Positions 30,184 through 39,911 of a stretch of DNA of 64,000 nucleotides are shown here, one piece after another. The stretch lies in contig SIJG01000016.1 of NCBI GenBank assembly GCA_023374025.1, positions 1,764,142 to 1,828,141 of the forward strand. Reading direction: 5' to 3'. The stretch comes from Heterodera schachtii (Eukaryota > Nematoda > Chromadorea > Rhabditida > Heteroderidae). Each line of letters begins with the position of its first letter. The stretch's first letter is position 1. The notes below the pieces were generated by a model that saw only the letters and a list, made by a program, of their open reading frames with translations, had not been told where the DNA came from and did not search any database. Both the position numbers and the translations under genes were made by a program.

Positions 30184-32252
30184 AAAAGCTTCATAATGTT
30201 TGTCATAATATTTTTTAATTCCGTTTGTGATTTTGTACTCAATCTTGTCCCTGTCAGATTTATTCTTTCAGATGGTAATCGGTTTTTTCCTTCTGTCGGT
30301 AAATATGGTAATTTTTCATGCCATTTTGTCTCGGGGGGAATATAATCTTTCGGTGGAATTTCATCCCCTGGTAAAGCATTAATTTTGACCATTTCCAATT
30401 CTGCGATGTTTGACCCTTTATATACTTTTACTGGCATTTTTCCAGCGTTCATAATTTGCACTGTAACACAATTACTGTCCCCTGGTGTGACCAAAGTTCT
30501 GCCGATTATTATACTTGGGTACTGATGTTTAATTCCTTTTACCAAAAAATTTTGATTTGCTGAAAAACACTCATTTACTCTTGCCGTAATAATATTTTCC
30601 GTTCTTGGCTCAAAAGTTTCAGTCTGATCGAGGCTAACTTTAATTTGATTGGGTTTATCGGCCTCAAGAACAGAGACAATGTTTGTCCAAATTTCACCAA
30701 TACGCACTTTTTGCTCCCCAAATGCTATTACACCCCTTAAATCACTTAACAATGGCAGTCCGAGTAATAATGGGCCAGGACAATCTCTATCGATTGACAC
30801 TAATAATGTTACCTCCCATTCTGCACATTTTCCTGTTTCTGTATCTCCAATTCGTAATTTAGCATTTGCTTTTCCAATAATTTGGATTGATGAATTATTT
30901 GCCGCCGTTAAATTTGGGTTTTCACTGCCTAAGTCCTTTATTTCGAGTCCCGCTTTAATTGCTGTTTTTTGGCGACAATAAGAAACACTAGCGCACGAAT
31001 CGACCAACGCTGAAGTTGGCAAACCATTTAAATAAACCCGTATTGATGGTAATTTTCGAGGGTTATTTGTAATTGCCGCAACTCTTGGGGGAAGATAATC
31101 CAAAATATATGCTTCTTGGTCCACTGAGTCTAGGTCTGGTGCCGTTGGCACGGCGGCAACTCGTGTTCTCCTTTTAACACCGAATATTGCTCTAATTACT
31201 CTTGCCAAAATTGTGCCTGCTCTGAATCCCGCCATAATAATAAATCGGTACTTTACAATTAGGTAAATGACAATTACTGTAAGTATAATTATTCCGACTG
31301 CAATCAGTACCACTGAAATCCCTTTTACGTAATTTACAATATTCCGTGCCTTTTCCGGAATATTTTTCATCATTTCAATCCATCCCGTATTCCAGAACAC
31401 AACGCCAAGTGTCTCATTAGCTTCAGCTTTGATCAGCTTAATTACTTCTGTAATGTTTGGTTTTTGTATAGTCCGTAAGGTGGCTAAGGGCAAATTATTT
31501 AGTCGAGAACGATACTCCAACATTTCCTCTTCAATTCGTGCATTTTCCGACACATACAGTGTTCCTGCCTTCATTACCAGTGGATTTTGCATATTGCGAT
31601 ATTTAGGACGAATTTTCTCAAGACCCTTATTCATTTCATGAATTATTCCCTTTTGTGTTTCATTTTTCATAATAATTGCTTCTGTCATTTTATCACAATC
31701 CATTTGTTTTCCCAAAATGCTTAACTCTCGGGTTCCCGGTTTGACAAAAAATGTATTATTTTCCGCAAAAATTGGCGTCCATTCGTAACAAACATTACCG
31801 ATTTTCCGATCCCAAAAGATTTTTTCTGGGATTACTGGTACACAAAACCCAATTTCCAAATTTTCATTAACCCAACGTGCCACTAAATCATTCCGGTCAA
31901 ATATTCTCCTTACCCCTTCGCTTGGATTTATTTGAAGAATTGCTTTTGTAAGTTGTAATTGAAATTTTGAGTTCTCACATGCTTGGGTATAAATATGGTC
32001 GTATTGTCTTTTTTTCTCTTCGCTTAAACGGTATAGCGCATAATTAATTTTTGTATTTGTGTTTTTGTTTTCCTGTCCACCCTTATTTATTTTTTTTCTT
32101 TTTTCAATGTTTTTAAACCATTTAGCATCAGCTGTGACCATTGTTGTCCTTTTTCTTCTTTCTAAGTCAAAAAAATCAAATTCTTCCGCCTCCACGAATT
32201 CCAAATTTTCATCAACAATTTTATTATTTTCACCCTGTTCTTCAATTTCCAT
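30123..32252 (-). CDS. Envelope-like transmembrane region fused to aspartic protease
   Basis: A 709-codon ORF, open further upstream to a single in-frame TAA at ~32350. Residues ~70-320 look like an envelope ectodomain: helical stretches, Cys in FCVPVIPEKI and NVCYEWTPIF, N-x-T sites, and KPGTRELSILGKQMDC, reminiscent of baculovirus-F/errantivirus-type Env. A strong membrane anchor follows (VVLIAVGIIILTVIVIYLIV, near residue 330). After a basic patch comes a retropepsin: ALVDSCASVSYC at the active site (DSC instead of the usual DSG/DTG) and GPLLLGLPLL in the second half. The C-terminus leads to the RT linker and the candidate frameshift site. The Env comparison is by pattern only. Confidence 0.65.
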   Translation of the reverse strand: MEIEEQGENNKIVDENLEFVEAEEFDFFDLERRKRTTMVTADAKWFKNIEKRKKINKGGQENKNTNTKINYALYRLSEEKKRQYDHIYTQACENSKFQLQLTKAILQINPSEGVRRIFDRNDLVARWVNENLEIGFCVPVIPEKIFWDRKIGNVCYEWTPIFAENNTFFVKPGTRELSILGKQMDCDKMTEAIIMKNETQKGIIHEMNKGLEKIRPKYRNMQNPLVMKAGTLYVSENARIEEEMLEYRSRLNNLPLATLRTIQKPNITEVIKLIKAEANETLGVVFWNTGWIEMMKNIPEKARNIVNYVKGISVVLIAVGIIILTVIVIYLIVKYRFIIMAGFRAGTILARVIRAIFGVKRRTRVAAVPTAPDLDSVDQEAYILDYLPPRVAAITNNPRKLPSIRVYLNGLPTSALVDSCASVSYCRQKTAIKAGLEIKDLGSENPNLTAANNSSIQIIGKANAKLRIGDTETGKCAEWEVTLLVSIDRDCPGPLLLGLPLLSDLRGVIAFGEQKVRIGEIWTNIVSVLEADKPNQIKVSLDQTETFEPRTENIITARVNECFSANQNFLVKGIKHQYPSIIIGRTLVTPGDSNCVTVQIMNAGKMPVKVYKGSNIAELEMVKINALPGDEIPPKDYIPPETKWHEKLPYLPTEGKNRLPSERINLTGTRLSTKSQTELKNIMTNIMKLLWAMMAKSGYIMDQLSIKLI
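30210..30216 (-). promoter_or_regulatory. Candidate -1 ribosomal frameshift site (A AAA AAT)
   Basis: On the minus strand the heptamer AAAAAAT sits in the zero frame of the protease ORF as A AAA AAT (codons TTA AAA AAT). A -1 slip here enters exactly the RT frame that begins upstream of 30183. Position and phase fit the usual pro/pol switch. I did not establish a downstream pseudoknot. Confidence 0.5.
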
Positions 32253-32348
32253 TGATTCGGAATCATTTTCATCATTAATTTCCCAGCTGTCTAAGTATTC
32301 CGCTTGCTCATTGCTTTCGTTTGCAACATAATCAATTGACTCATTTAT

Positions 32349-33458
32349 TTACGGCTTATTTACCATCTCAACATTTTCATCATTTTGTGTACTAATTTTT
32401 TGACTAATGATTGTGGTGTTTAAGAATATAATTTTTGGGGCGGAAGTCGTTGAAATATTTTTTGAAAGAGATGAGGAAGTGATTTTTATGTCAAGAATTG
32501 GCGTTTTCTCAGTACTTTTAATTGTTTGGTTTTTCACATTAAAATTATCCACTTTTGTTTTGATTGGAAGGGAGGTTGTGTGAATTTTCATTTGAGTTGT
32601 CGTTAGTAATGTTTTTGGAGTAGTGGTTGTTACTGTTTTTGTAGTCTTTTTTATTGGTATTTTCGTAGGAATAACCTTTTGGTTTTTATTCGCTTTGGTT
32701 TCTTGGGTTGGTTTCTTAGTTGTAGCGATTTTAATTGGAATTGTTGTAGTTTTTGGTTCTTTTTGAGTCGTTGGAACAATTTTAGTTGTTTGGGTTATTG
32801 GAATTACTGTGGTTGTTTGGACAGTAATTAGGGTGGTATTACGGTTATACTGGTTTTGGTTCCCTTTTCTGATTCCCAGAATTTTATAAAATTGCTCAGT
32901 TTTCCGTGTTTTTAGTTGCCCTCTCAAAACAAAAGGATTTTCCTCTTTATTTTTCGCCACATGTTTTGTTGTTTTAGTTGTGAGTTCAATTTTTGGCTTA
33001 GTTGTTGTGGTTGTTATAACGGTTTCAGTTGGTTTAATTGGGTCCGTTGTATTCGGAGTTACTGTTACCGTATGCCTTACAACCGTTGATGGTAAGTGCG
33101 TTGTAGGCAAAGCCGTACTTGTCCTATCGGCTTTGAATTTGAAATTTACTTCCATTTTATTTGGCCTTTCTTTCTTCATTGGTTCGAGTTTGTTTTTTGC
33201 CTCCCTTTTTTCTTTCCGATTTGAACGAAGTATAACAATATATGCATCGTTCGACATTTTGTAGGCCTCTTCGGGCACTCCAATTATCCCTTCTCTATCC
33301 TCGGGCTTGTCTTTTTCAAAATAAAAAACGCTTTGCTCGTTTTCTATAACCACAGCATCATTAGTAATTTCGGCCAAAAATTCACCTACTGGCGCATGAG
33401 TGGCCCAGTAAGTCTCGGATGGTTCTGGTATATCCCAAATAAATGTTTGCTTAGGCAT
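32349..33458 (-). CDS. Threonine-rich stalk-like ORF of the retroelement
   Basis: 369 codons. The first ~100 residues are mixed (MPKQTFIWDIPEPSETYW start), then about 220 residues are dominated by Thr, Lys, Pro and Ile (TTTTTKPKIELTTKTTKH type), with many possible O-glycosylation sites. It lies between the ectodomain-like part of the gag ORF and the membrane-anchored part, so it may be the mucin-like stalk of an envelope. It is in the same frame as the next ORF, separated by one TAA. A spacer or structural protein is an alternative. Confidence 0.55.
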   Translation of the reverse strand: MPKQTFIWDIPEPSETYWATHAPVGEFLAEITNDAVVIENEQSVFYFEKDKPEDREGIIGVPEEAYKMSNDAYIVILRSNRKEKREAKNKLEPMKKERPNKMEVNFKFKADRTSTALPTTHLPSTVVRHTVTVTPNTTDPIKPTETVITTTTTKPKIELTTKTTKHVAKNKEENPFVLRGQLKTRKTEQFYKILGIRKGNQNQYNRNTTLITVQTTTVIPITQTTKIVPTTQKEPKTTTIPIKIATTKKPTQETKANKNQKVIPTKIPIKKTTKTVTTTTPKTLLTTTQMKIHTTSLPIKTKVDNFNVKNQTIKSTEKTPILDIKITSSSLSKNISTTSAPKIIFLNTTIISQKISTQNDENVEMVNKP

Positions 33459-33481
33459 TTCTTCCTCTCCCTTATAAGGAT

Positions 33482-34705
33482 TTAAATTTTTTCATCCATT
33501 CGTTTCATTGAAGTTTCTCTTTTACTCTTCAATTTTCGACACCAACTTGGATTTGTCCCTTTCGTAATAATATCACGACTTTTTACGTCCTTCCAAAAGG
33601 AAAGAAATGATCCCGTACAAAATTTCGTGATTTTCTGATAACAATTATATATCGGAAATTGCTTTGGCATTCTCACAGGTAAAAATAATGTCACTTTGCT
33701 TTCTGCCATTTTCTTGTACTCTGGGACTGAACATTCGGTTATATTTGGGAGCCAAATAGGAGTTGTTGGCACTCTCTCGGAGCATAATTGATATTGGCCA
33801 TTGATTAGACCAAACAGTGAAAATATAACCATTGAAATCGTCAGAAATGTCATTGTTGGGGTTGGCGATTTACGGGAAGAAGAAGACGGAATTTCCTCAT
33901 TATTCCCAATTGCATTTATTCGGTATTTCTGCCTTTCATTACCCCTTCCTCTCATACCTCGATTATTGTTAAAATTTCCCCGTTGAAATCGCGAATTTTC
34001 GAAGTTTGTTCGATTACCAAAATTTCGATTCCAATTCCGATTCTGACCCATCGGAGTAAAATTGGCATTTCTCGGATTAAAATTATTAAAATTTCCCATA
34101 TTTCGACCTCTGACCATGTTTTGATTTCCACGCCAATTGTTATTTGCATACCCTCTCATTTGGGTGTAATTATTATTATTTCCTCTCCAATTCGAATTAA
34201 AAAATTCTCGACCGTTTCTCTCATTATTCCCGTTATTACGCACAGTAATTGCGCTAACTTTCTCACTTAATTCGGAAATTTGTTGTTTCAGCTCATCTCC
34301 GCGCGCATCATTTGCGAGCTCTTCCCTTACTTGTACCACTTTTTTGGCCTGGGAGATGGCCTCAACCAATGATTTTGGCTTATCCATGAAAAATAATTTC
34401 CTTTTAAGTGCGGTCGGTAGACCACTTAAGAAAAAATGGACACTCTCATCCTCCCGAGCTTCTTTTGTGTATTTAGGGCTTGGGGATGCTTGTTCAACCA
34501 ATTCTCTTACTTTATTGGCAAACTCAGTAATACTTTCGTTACCCATTTTTACCCGCGTGAGCTTTTTCTTGGCCCACATTGGCCCATCAATTTTTTTAGT
34601 CTGCTCTGCCAGAGCATCAGTTAATTCTCTCCATGTTTTTTTCTTGTCCGATGGTATATTTAAAAATAATTCTTTTGCTTCACCGTCAAGAAAAAGTGGC
34701 AACAT
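33482..34705 (-). CDS. Gag main part followed by signal peptide and ectodomain-like segment
   Basis: Residues 1-130 match the retrotransposon gag pattern (LPLFLDGEAKELF, RVKMGNESITEFANKVRELV, FFLSGLPTALKRKL). Residues ~165-275 are Asn/Arg/Gly-rich with NNWRG, RGRN and GRGN repeats, a zinc-knuckle-free nucleocapsid. Around residue 295 a hydrophobic leader (TFLTISMVIFSLFGLINGQ) starts a second part with several Cys (QLCSERVP, NITECSVP, NCYQKITKFC, SWC), as in a secreted ectodomain. A signal peptide inside a gag-initiated frame is odd. The protein continues from a gag N-terminus in another frame (34660-35019). Confidence 0.7.
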   Translation of the reverse strand: MLPLFLDGEAKELFLNIPSDKKKTWRELTDALAEQTKKIDGPMWAKKKLTRVKMGNESITEFANKVRELVEQASPSPKYTKEAREDESVHFFLSGLPTALKRKLFFMDKPKSLVEAISQAKKVVQVREELANDARGDELKQQISELSEKVSAITVRNNGNNERNGREFFNSNWRGNNNNYTQMRGYANNNWRGNQNMVRGRNMGNFNNFNPRNANFTPMGQNRNWNRNFGNRTNFENSRFQRGNFNNNRGMRGRGNERQKYRINAIGNNEEIPSSSSRKSPTPTMTFLTISMVIFSLFGLINGQYQLCSERVPTTPIWLPNITECSVPEYKKMAESKVTLFLPVRMPKQFPIYNCYQKITKFCTGSFLSFWKDVKSRDIITKGTNPSWCRKLKSKRETSMKRMDEKI

Positions 34706-35019
34706 CCTGACACGTCAGGTGGATGCCAGTTGGAGGCGGTGGCCAAAATGTTAAAATCCCGTAAAAAACTGTGGAAATCCCCGGTGGCATCAAATTTTGG
34801 TACCCTAACTCCTGAGGGTAAATTTGTGGAAATCTTATTTGCCAATTTTTCCTCCAAATCATTTACTTTGCTTTTTAATACTTCAAATTTCACTTCCAAG
34901 TCCGTGTCAAAAGCATTAGCCATTTCGTTTCCAACTTTTTTACTTTTTTGCTCGACACTTGTACTTCTTTCCTTTTTAAATTTTTTTGGGCAAATATGGC
35001 ACCACGACCTCATAATCAA
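34660..35019 (-). CDS. Gag N-terminal segment, frame-shifted from the main gag ORF
   Basis: It begins MIMRSWCHICPKKFKK, then has a coiled coil (VLKSKVNDLEEKLANKI) and VRVPKFDATGDFHSFLRDF, the usual start of a gag matrix/capsid region. The natural continuation is in the -1 frame at about 34705. A one-base change, rather than programmed slippage, seems likely because no slippery heptamer is evident at the overlap. Confidence 0.6.
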   Translation of the reverse strand: MIMRSWCHICPKKFKKERSTSVEQKSKKVGNEMANAFDTDLEVKFEVLKSKVNDLEEKLANKISTNLPSGVRVPKFDATGDFHSFLRDFNILATASNWHPPDVSGCCHFFLTVKQKNYF

Positions 35020-35880
35020 TTAATCACATTTTGCTTCATTATGTGCCTCCTTATTAGCTAATCAATTTCATGCCCACTCCTCACATAATTCTCTCTCTCT
35101 TTCTCACATTCACATGCCGGACAAACTCACCCTTTCCCCCTTCAACGAATCTCCCCCCCCCCCCCCGCCACTGCGGCGTCCACGGCCAAAATTTTGACGA
35201 TTTTCTCACCATTTGGAAATCGGCACGGACGCCGCAATGGCATAATTTGGAGGACGAATGATTTGGTAACGACGAAACAACAACAAATAAATCTCGAAAA
35301 AATTAATGAATGAAAACTACATCGATTGGGCACCAACAAAAAATAAAAGGAAAAATAATGTCCGAAGAATTGCAAATGACCCCACTCATCTGCCCATCAC
35401 ATCGACACCCTCCCCCCCCCTTCATCACCTCTCCCACCAAAGAACGCACAACACAACAGCAGCTAACGGTACACAAAAGCGATGACAACAGACGACACCA
35501 ATCTCACTGTTCACTCTCTTCGTCTCTCTTTCCTCTCATTGTCAAACAGTCTTTCCTTTCTCTCTCTATCTCATCTCTCTATTTATGTTCTATTTCGCGC
35601 CCTCCTTTCTGCCCGGGCCTAGCTTAAGCCGTGAGGGCACGGCTTTCCCTGGTGCGGGGGAATGTTATGTTTGACCGCTCATCTTGACTTCTTTCCCCTG
35701 TTGTCTCTCACCATTTCTTTTTCTCTGTCTGTTTTCTCTTTCGTCATTCATCCCCAATTTTTCTCTGTTGGCCTTTTCCTGCCGCTGGCGCCCCGACCCG
35801 CCCACCTGTTACTCACATCAGGGCCCAACGGGATCACGCGCACACCTACTTTAGTCTGTAATTTGTAAAATCATAATTAT
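35020..35880. other. 5' flank of the retroelement, CT-rich
   Basis: Contains TCTCTCTCTTTCTC stretches, C-runs at 35153-35167 and 35410-35419, and ATGTTATGTTTGACC near 35660. If an LTR exists it should be here, but no matching copy was found downstream of 27324. Confidence 0.45.
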
Positions 35881-35997
35881 TTCTGGATCCAGACTAATTT
35901 TTTCCGTGTCCAAATACCAGGCCATTTTTCTGTAACTTAGATTTTCCTTGGACTTGGATTTTCCTGGATTTTTGTCCAATAAATCCAGGTCCATGTA
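35881..35997. repeat. CCAGG/CCTGG array copy
   Basis: Starts CTGGATCCAGAC and ends AAATCCAGGTCCATG. TTGGACTTGGATTTTCCTGG lies inside. Confidence 0.75.
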
Positions 35998-36570
35998 AAA
36001 TTATTATTTCGTATTTTAATATTTTGAAAATTAATGGATAAGATAATTCTTAACGATTATGGTTACCTGAATATAAAATTTCTCAATTTATTGTAATGAA
36101 ATGAGAAATTATTGCAAATTTCTCCTTTAAGAAATATTAATTCAAAACAAATTAAAGAAATTATTTTATAAATTAAAAATTTTTTCATAAGATTTAGGCT
36201 AACAAAACAGAATATTTGTTAACATTACACATACACACTGAGAGATTCAAAAAATTAGTGGCGTTTTCGCTTTGTTTCAAAATGGATAAATGGATTTTTG
36301 ATATGTAAAAAGTGGTAAATAAATAAAACTAATTAATTAATTATTCTTAAAATTACTAAAAAAATATTAATAAATAATTTTCAGCAAAAAGAGCTCAATT
36401 CTTAAATTTTTGACGTTTTCTCCCTAACATTTCTTCTCTCCAATGCCAATTCATGGAATGGACCGTAATTTTTGGTTTTAAATATTTAAAATTTTCATTG
36501 TTTTTTTGGTTTCATTTAAAAATTTGAAATTTAATTATGTAGTTTTAAATAAAAAATGTATCTTACTCTT

Positions 36571-36812
36571 AACTTTTCTCAGACGCAACCAAGTTGCACA
36601 TTCTTTGTATCATACGATAGCACTTGAATTGCGTGATTAGCTTGTTAATTGTTCAAGAAATTTTATTACGTTTTTCAAAACTTTAAGCCAAAAACTGGAA
36701 AAATTGTCATAACTTTTGAATAACTTAAAAATTTTTGAAAATTAGCAAGCTAATAACGCAATTCAACGGCTATCGTTAAGGTTGTACAATTTGGTTATGT
36801 CTGAGAAAAGTT
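36571..36812. mobile_element. Short inverted-repeat element (MITE-like, ~240 bp)
   Basis: AACTTTTCTCAGACGCAACC at the left is matched by the reverse complement of the right end (CTGAGAAAAGTT at 36801-36812). Complementarity continues for ~80 bp per arm, including GAATTGCGTxATTAGCTTG. No ORF. Confidence 0.8.
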
Positions 36813-37604
36813 ATTAATTGATTTAGTCAAAAACTTTGCGCTTTTTGTCACTTGACATAGCACCCAGTTTTTTTACTTTTTTTGGTTTAATTTCCTTCAA
36901 ACAGATATGTGTAACTGGGGATTTACTGAGGAGATGAGGGGTTAAAGGTCTCATAATAAGAAGAATATTTATTAACTGAGGCTTCTGTAATATTTTTAGG
37001 CTATCAAGAAAGGCAAAATCGCCTACAAGAAATTTTTTTATTTTCTTTAATTGCCAAATTGGCTTCTTTCTTTTTTCTATAACAGTTTTTTGTCATCACG
37101 GGTTTTCATCCTGGCTAACAAAAAAAAAAAGAGATTTAATTCTGTTAATGGAAGACACTAAATTGATTTCATCGTAAAACTTAAAATTTATCCAATTGAA
37201 AAGTAAATAAATAAATATAAAAGTAAAACAAAACCTAATATTATTTACGGTAATAATAAATTTTTAAAAAATCAAAAATTCGCTACATTATTATAGGGAA
37301 ACAAAATGAAAAAAACATAATATTATTTACGGTAATAATTAATTTAAAAAAAAAATCAAAAATTCGCTACTTTATTATTATTATTTTATTACAATTTTAA
37401 TATAAATCAGGCCTAGGACTTTTTTGGCAAGCTGGGGTTTTCCTCCTGGGTTTTGTCCAGCAGGAAATCCAGGTGAAATAAAAAATCGAAAATTCACCAC
37501 ATTATTATTATATATTTTTTAAATAGAAAAATAATCGAAAATTCACCATATTATTTTTTCTGCTTTTATTTCTAGCAATAGAAATAGTAATTTCCTCTTT
37601 TTAT
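36813..37604. other. AT-rich DNA with a small direct duplication and a CCAGG array
   Basis: TATTATTTACGGTAATAAT plus AATCAAAAATTCGCTAC occurs twice (about 37230-37285 and 37318-37370). A CCAGG array lies at 37410-37475. No gene seen. Confidence 0.6.
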
Positions 37605-37765
37605 GGAAATAAATGCCCAAAGTAAATTAGCAAAATAATGTTCGTCAGCTCAGCATTACGTCAATGCGTAGGATTTTTTTACATCATTAAGTAGAAAATT
37701 CTGCATAAAAGGCTACCACAGCTCAATTAATTCACTCTTAATTTTTCATTTTTGCATAATTATCA
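37605..37765 (+). promoter_or_regulatory. Family A upstream module, copy
   Basis: AGCATTACGTCAATGCGTAG, CATAAAAGGC and CTCAATTAATTCACTC are in the same order and spacing as at 6766. It stands before a gene remnant. Confidence 0.6.
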
Positions 37766-37859
37766 ATCCCATCGTATTATTTAAATAATAAATGTATTTC
37801 CCCCATTTAACCAATGTTTCAATTACAATTCATAAAGCCACTGAAAATAAAATCTATAG

Positions 37860-37960
37860 CCAGGAAGTCGACAATGATTATAGTGATGATGATGATGATG
37901 GGTAGATCTATCGGAACAATACCAAAGGCTTTTCGAGTTCTTCTGACAAATTTTCAAAAT
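37860..37960 (+). pseudogene. Family A remnant (exon 2 only)
   Basis: The stretch reads as GATGATGATGATGGGT then ATCGGAACAATACCAAAGGC, equivalent to the acidic exon 2 of the gene at 7146. The leader and signal-peptide exon are absent: the conserved pre-ATG text (CATAAAGCCACTGAAAATAA) runs straight into exon 2. Other exons are not found. Confidence 0.7.
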
Positions 37961-38619
37961 TTTGATCGATGCATAAGGGAATGTCAAATAAAAATGAAGA
38001 TTTACCAAAAGTTGGCACCCGACCCCGAAAATCTAGGCCATTGTTTTTATGAATACCATTCTTATGATCAGTATGATTTGCCTTTTTTATGTAATTAATA
38101 GTCAATAGAGAGTTTGCCCTACTGATGAGTGAATGTTATTTAAGCTAGACGATGCTCAACTAAAGCACATTTCAAAAAAATGAAAAAATTCTTTGACAAA
38201 TCCAAAGCTTAATCCCAGAAAAATGATTTTCTCACAAAAATTCTAAAAAATTATTTTCTTTTCACTTTCCAATTTTTTCATGTGTTTCTTAATATTTTTG
38301 GGGAAGGTATGCTTGGTAAGAATTTCAGCTAGATTGGCCCACGGGAAGTAGGTAAAGAGATGAAAAATTTCTTGAGTTTATAATTTTGTTGGCTATTTTC
38401 AAAAGTTAAACAAAATATTTATAATTAAGTATGTATAAATCATGCAACGTTATTTGTTATTCTCTGCTTCTCTAATTGCATAAACTATTAATTTTATTAC
38501 TTTTAATAAATAGATTTTATAATTTTATGCAAATAGAAAAATAATAATCAGCATTAGAAGCATTCCCAAAAACCAATCACCACCACAAGATAATTTAATT
38601 TTATCATTTAGCGGTTCTG
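37961..38619. other. AT-rich intergenic DNA
   Basis: Nothing recognised. Upstream flank of the secreted-protein gene at 38620. Confidence 0.45.
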
Positions 38620-38996
38620 ATGATTTTTTTGATTTTATTATTTAATTTTTTATTAATCGCAAAAAATTCGGCTCTAATTGAAAAGAAATTTGTTTTCATT
38701 ATACAAGGGCCTCTTAAAATTGACGAATTTTATGAGGTTTTATAAAAAATATATAATTATTTTTTTGTATATATTTTTAGTTGGAATTGTACTCGGACCC
38801 AATTGGTCAAAAGCCTTTGGCTGTAACGCGAACCCAACGATTTCATGGACATGGAATTACAGGCTTAAAAATACCTTTAAATCAACAAATTACCAAATTC
38901 ACTATTTGCGCACAAAAGTTTCATTACACAATAACAGAAATTAATGAAACAAAGTACCTCCATATTGCAAAAATTGAACAAGTAATTGTTATCTAA
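38620..38996 (+). CDS. Small secreted protein (two exons)
   Basis: Exons 38620-38736 and 38781-38996 (GAG|GTTTTA donor, TTTTTAG acceptor, phase 0) encode 110 residues. The first ~18 residues (MIFLILLFNFLLIAKNSA) form a clear signal peptide. The mature part is ~92 residues, beta-strand-like in pattern (FVFIIQGPLK, LELYSDPIGQ, HGHGITGLKI, FTICAQKFHYTITEIN) and holds a single Cys. I do not recognise the family; the length and alternating pattern could suit a small beta-sandwich. It sits between family A copies and an unrelated gene at 39912, in the same direction. Confidence 0.6.
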
Positions 38997-39186
38997 AAAT
39001 AAATGAAAAAAGAATATTATTTAATTTTAATTAGCTATAGGTTATAATGTTTATTTAATTTTATTTATGTATTTTATTAATCACTTTTCAAAAACAATTA
39101 AATTAAGTTTTGTTTCTGAGCGCCGGACATTTGCGCCTCAAACAGATTTAAACAAAAGATTTTAAGCTTTTAAATCTTTTAGGAGG
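38997..39186. other. Spacer
   Basis: AT-rich, no feature. Confidence 0.4.
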
Positions 39187-39556
39187 AGCAGCTCAGTTGG
39201 GCCCCGGCACGTTTGGGCCCCAGCGGGTTTTTGGCTATAACTTTTTTCTTTGTAATCTAAATCCAACATTCTTGGTATCATGCCCTAAGTGTCCTCTATT
39301 AGTCTGCAAAATTTTGAAAAATTTGGTTACGGTTCAAAAAGTGTGACCTGAAGAATGCAAAAAACCAAATTTTCCAACCACCAAATTTTCCACCTTTTTG
39401 GCCATAAATTTGTTCAAAAATGATAATTTTTTTGGAATTTTGCAGAATAATAGAGCATCTGAAAGCTCTCGAGTGATATTCAAGATTTTTAGATTTGGTG
39501 ACAAAGAAAAAGTTCTAGTCCAAAAAAATGCTGGGGCCCAACTGAGGTGTACCGCT
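39187..39556. mobile_element. Short element with CTCAGTTGGGCCCC ends
   Basis: AGCTCAGTTGGGCCCCGGCA at 39190 is matched by the reverse complement of TGGGGCCCAACTGAGG at 39532-39548. The inside is AT-rich and non-coding. It lies between two plus-strand genes. Confidence 0.6.
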
Positions 39557-39911
39557 TTTCGGCTATCAGGCAATGAAAAAAACTTATTTGAACCCGATTT
39601 TGGATATAGGCCCATATGTCAGGGTAACCAAAAAATGTTTGTCCTTTAATTTTTCATTTTATCGAACTTCCGTTAATTAGTTGCCAACCGGACGAAATTG
39701 CGTATCTTTTGAGAGCGAGCCGAGCAATGATTCTGCCAAAAGTTTTCTCTTTAATGCCTTTTCAACAAATATTTTAACACTTCAAACGGTAAGTATTTTT
39801 TTCCAATTTATATGATTTTGTTTAACTATTAAACAAAATTTATTTACTCATAAATTTCAACTATTTATTAAAGCATTTTATAATTTTCAAAATTCAATTC
39901 AGACGCTTCAA

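Larger units (their letters stand above)
27324..35019 (-). mobile_element. Defective retroelement with gag, env-like, protease and partial pol
   Basis: Reading on the minus strand, the order is gag (35019-~33900), a leader peptide plus Cys-containing ectodomain (~33880-33482), a Thr-rich stalk (33458-32349), an envelope-like region with a membrane anchor (~32250-31215), aspartic protease (~31100-30700), the start of RT (30183-29794), the integrase C-terminus (29803-~29500), and acidic then basic coiled-coil ORFs (to 27324). RT palm, RNase H and the integrase core are missing, so it cannot move alone. No LTRs were found by eye. It is an old or damaged copy of a nematode element. Placing env-like sequence before protease is unusual, since known retroviruses and errantiviruses carry env after pol. 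Confidence 0.75.

Noticed and set aside
33470..33500. Programmed frameshift between the gag-initiated ORF and the Thr-rich ORF
   Set aside because: The A-rich stretch GAAAAAATTTAAA is not a proper heptamer in the zero frame, and the -1 frame also stops at once; a separate start or mutation is more likely.
26800..35870. LTRs of the retroelement
   Set aside because: I compared both flanks by eye and found no matching terminal repeat, polypurine tract or primer-binding site that I could defend.
39334..39649. ORFs on both strands around 39.4-39.6 kb
   Set aside because: They lie inside an inverted-repeat element and show no domain or codon signal.
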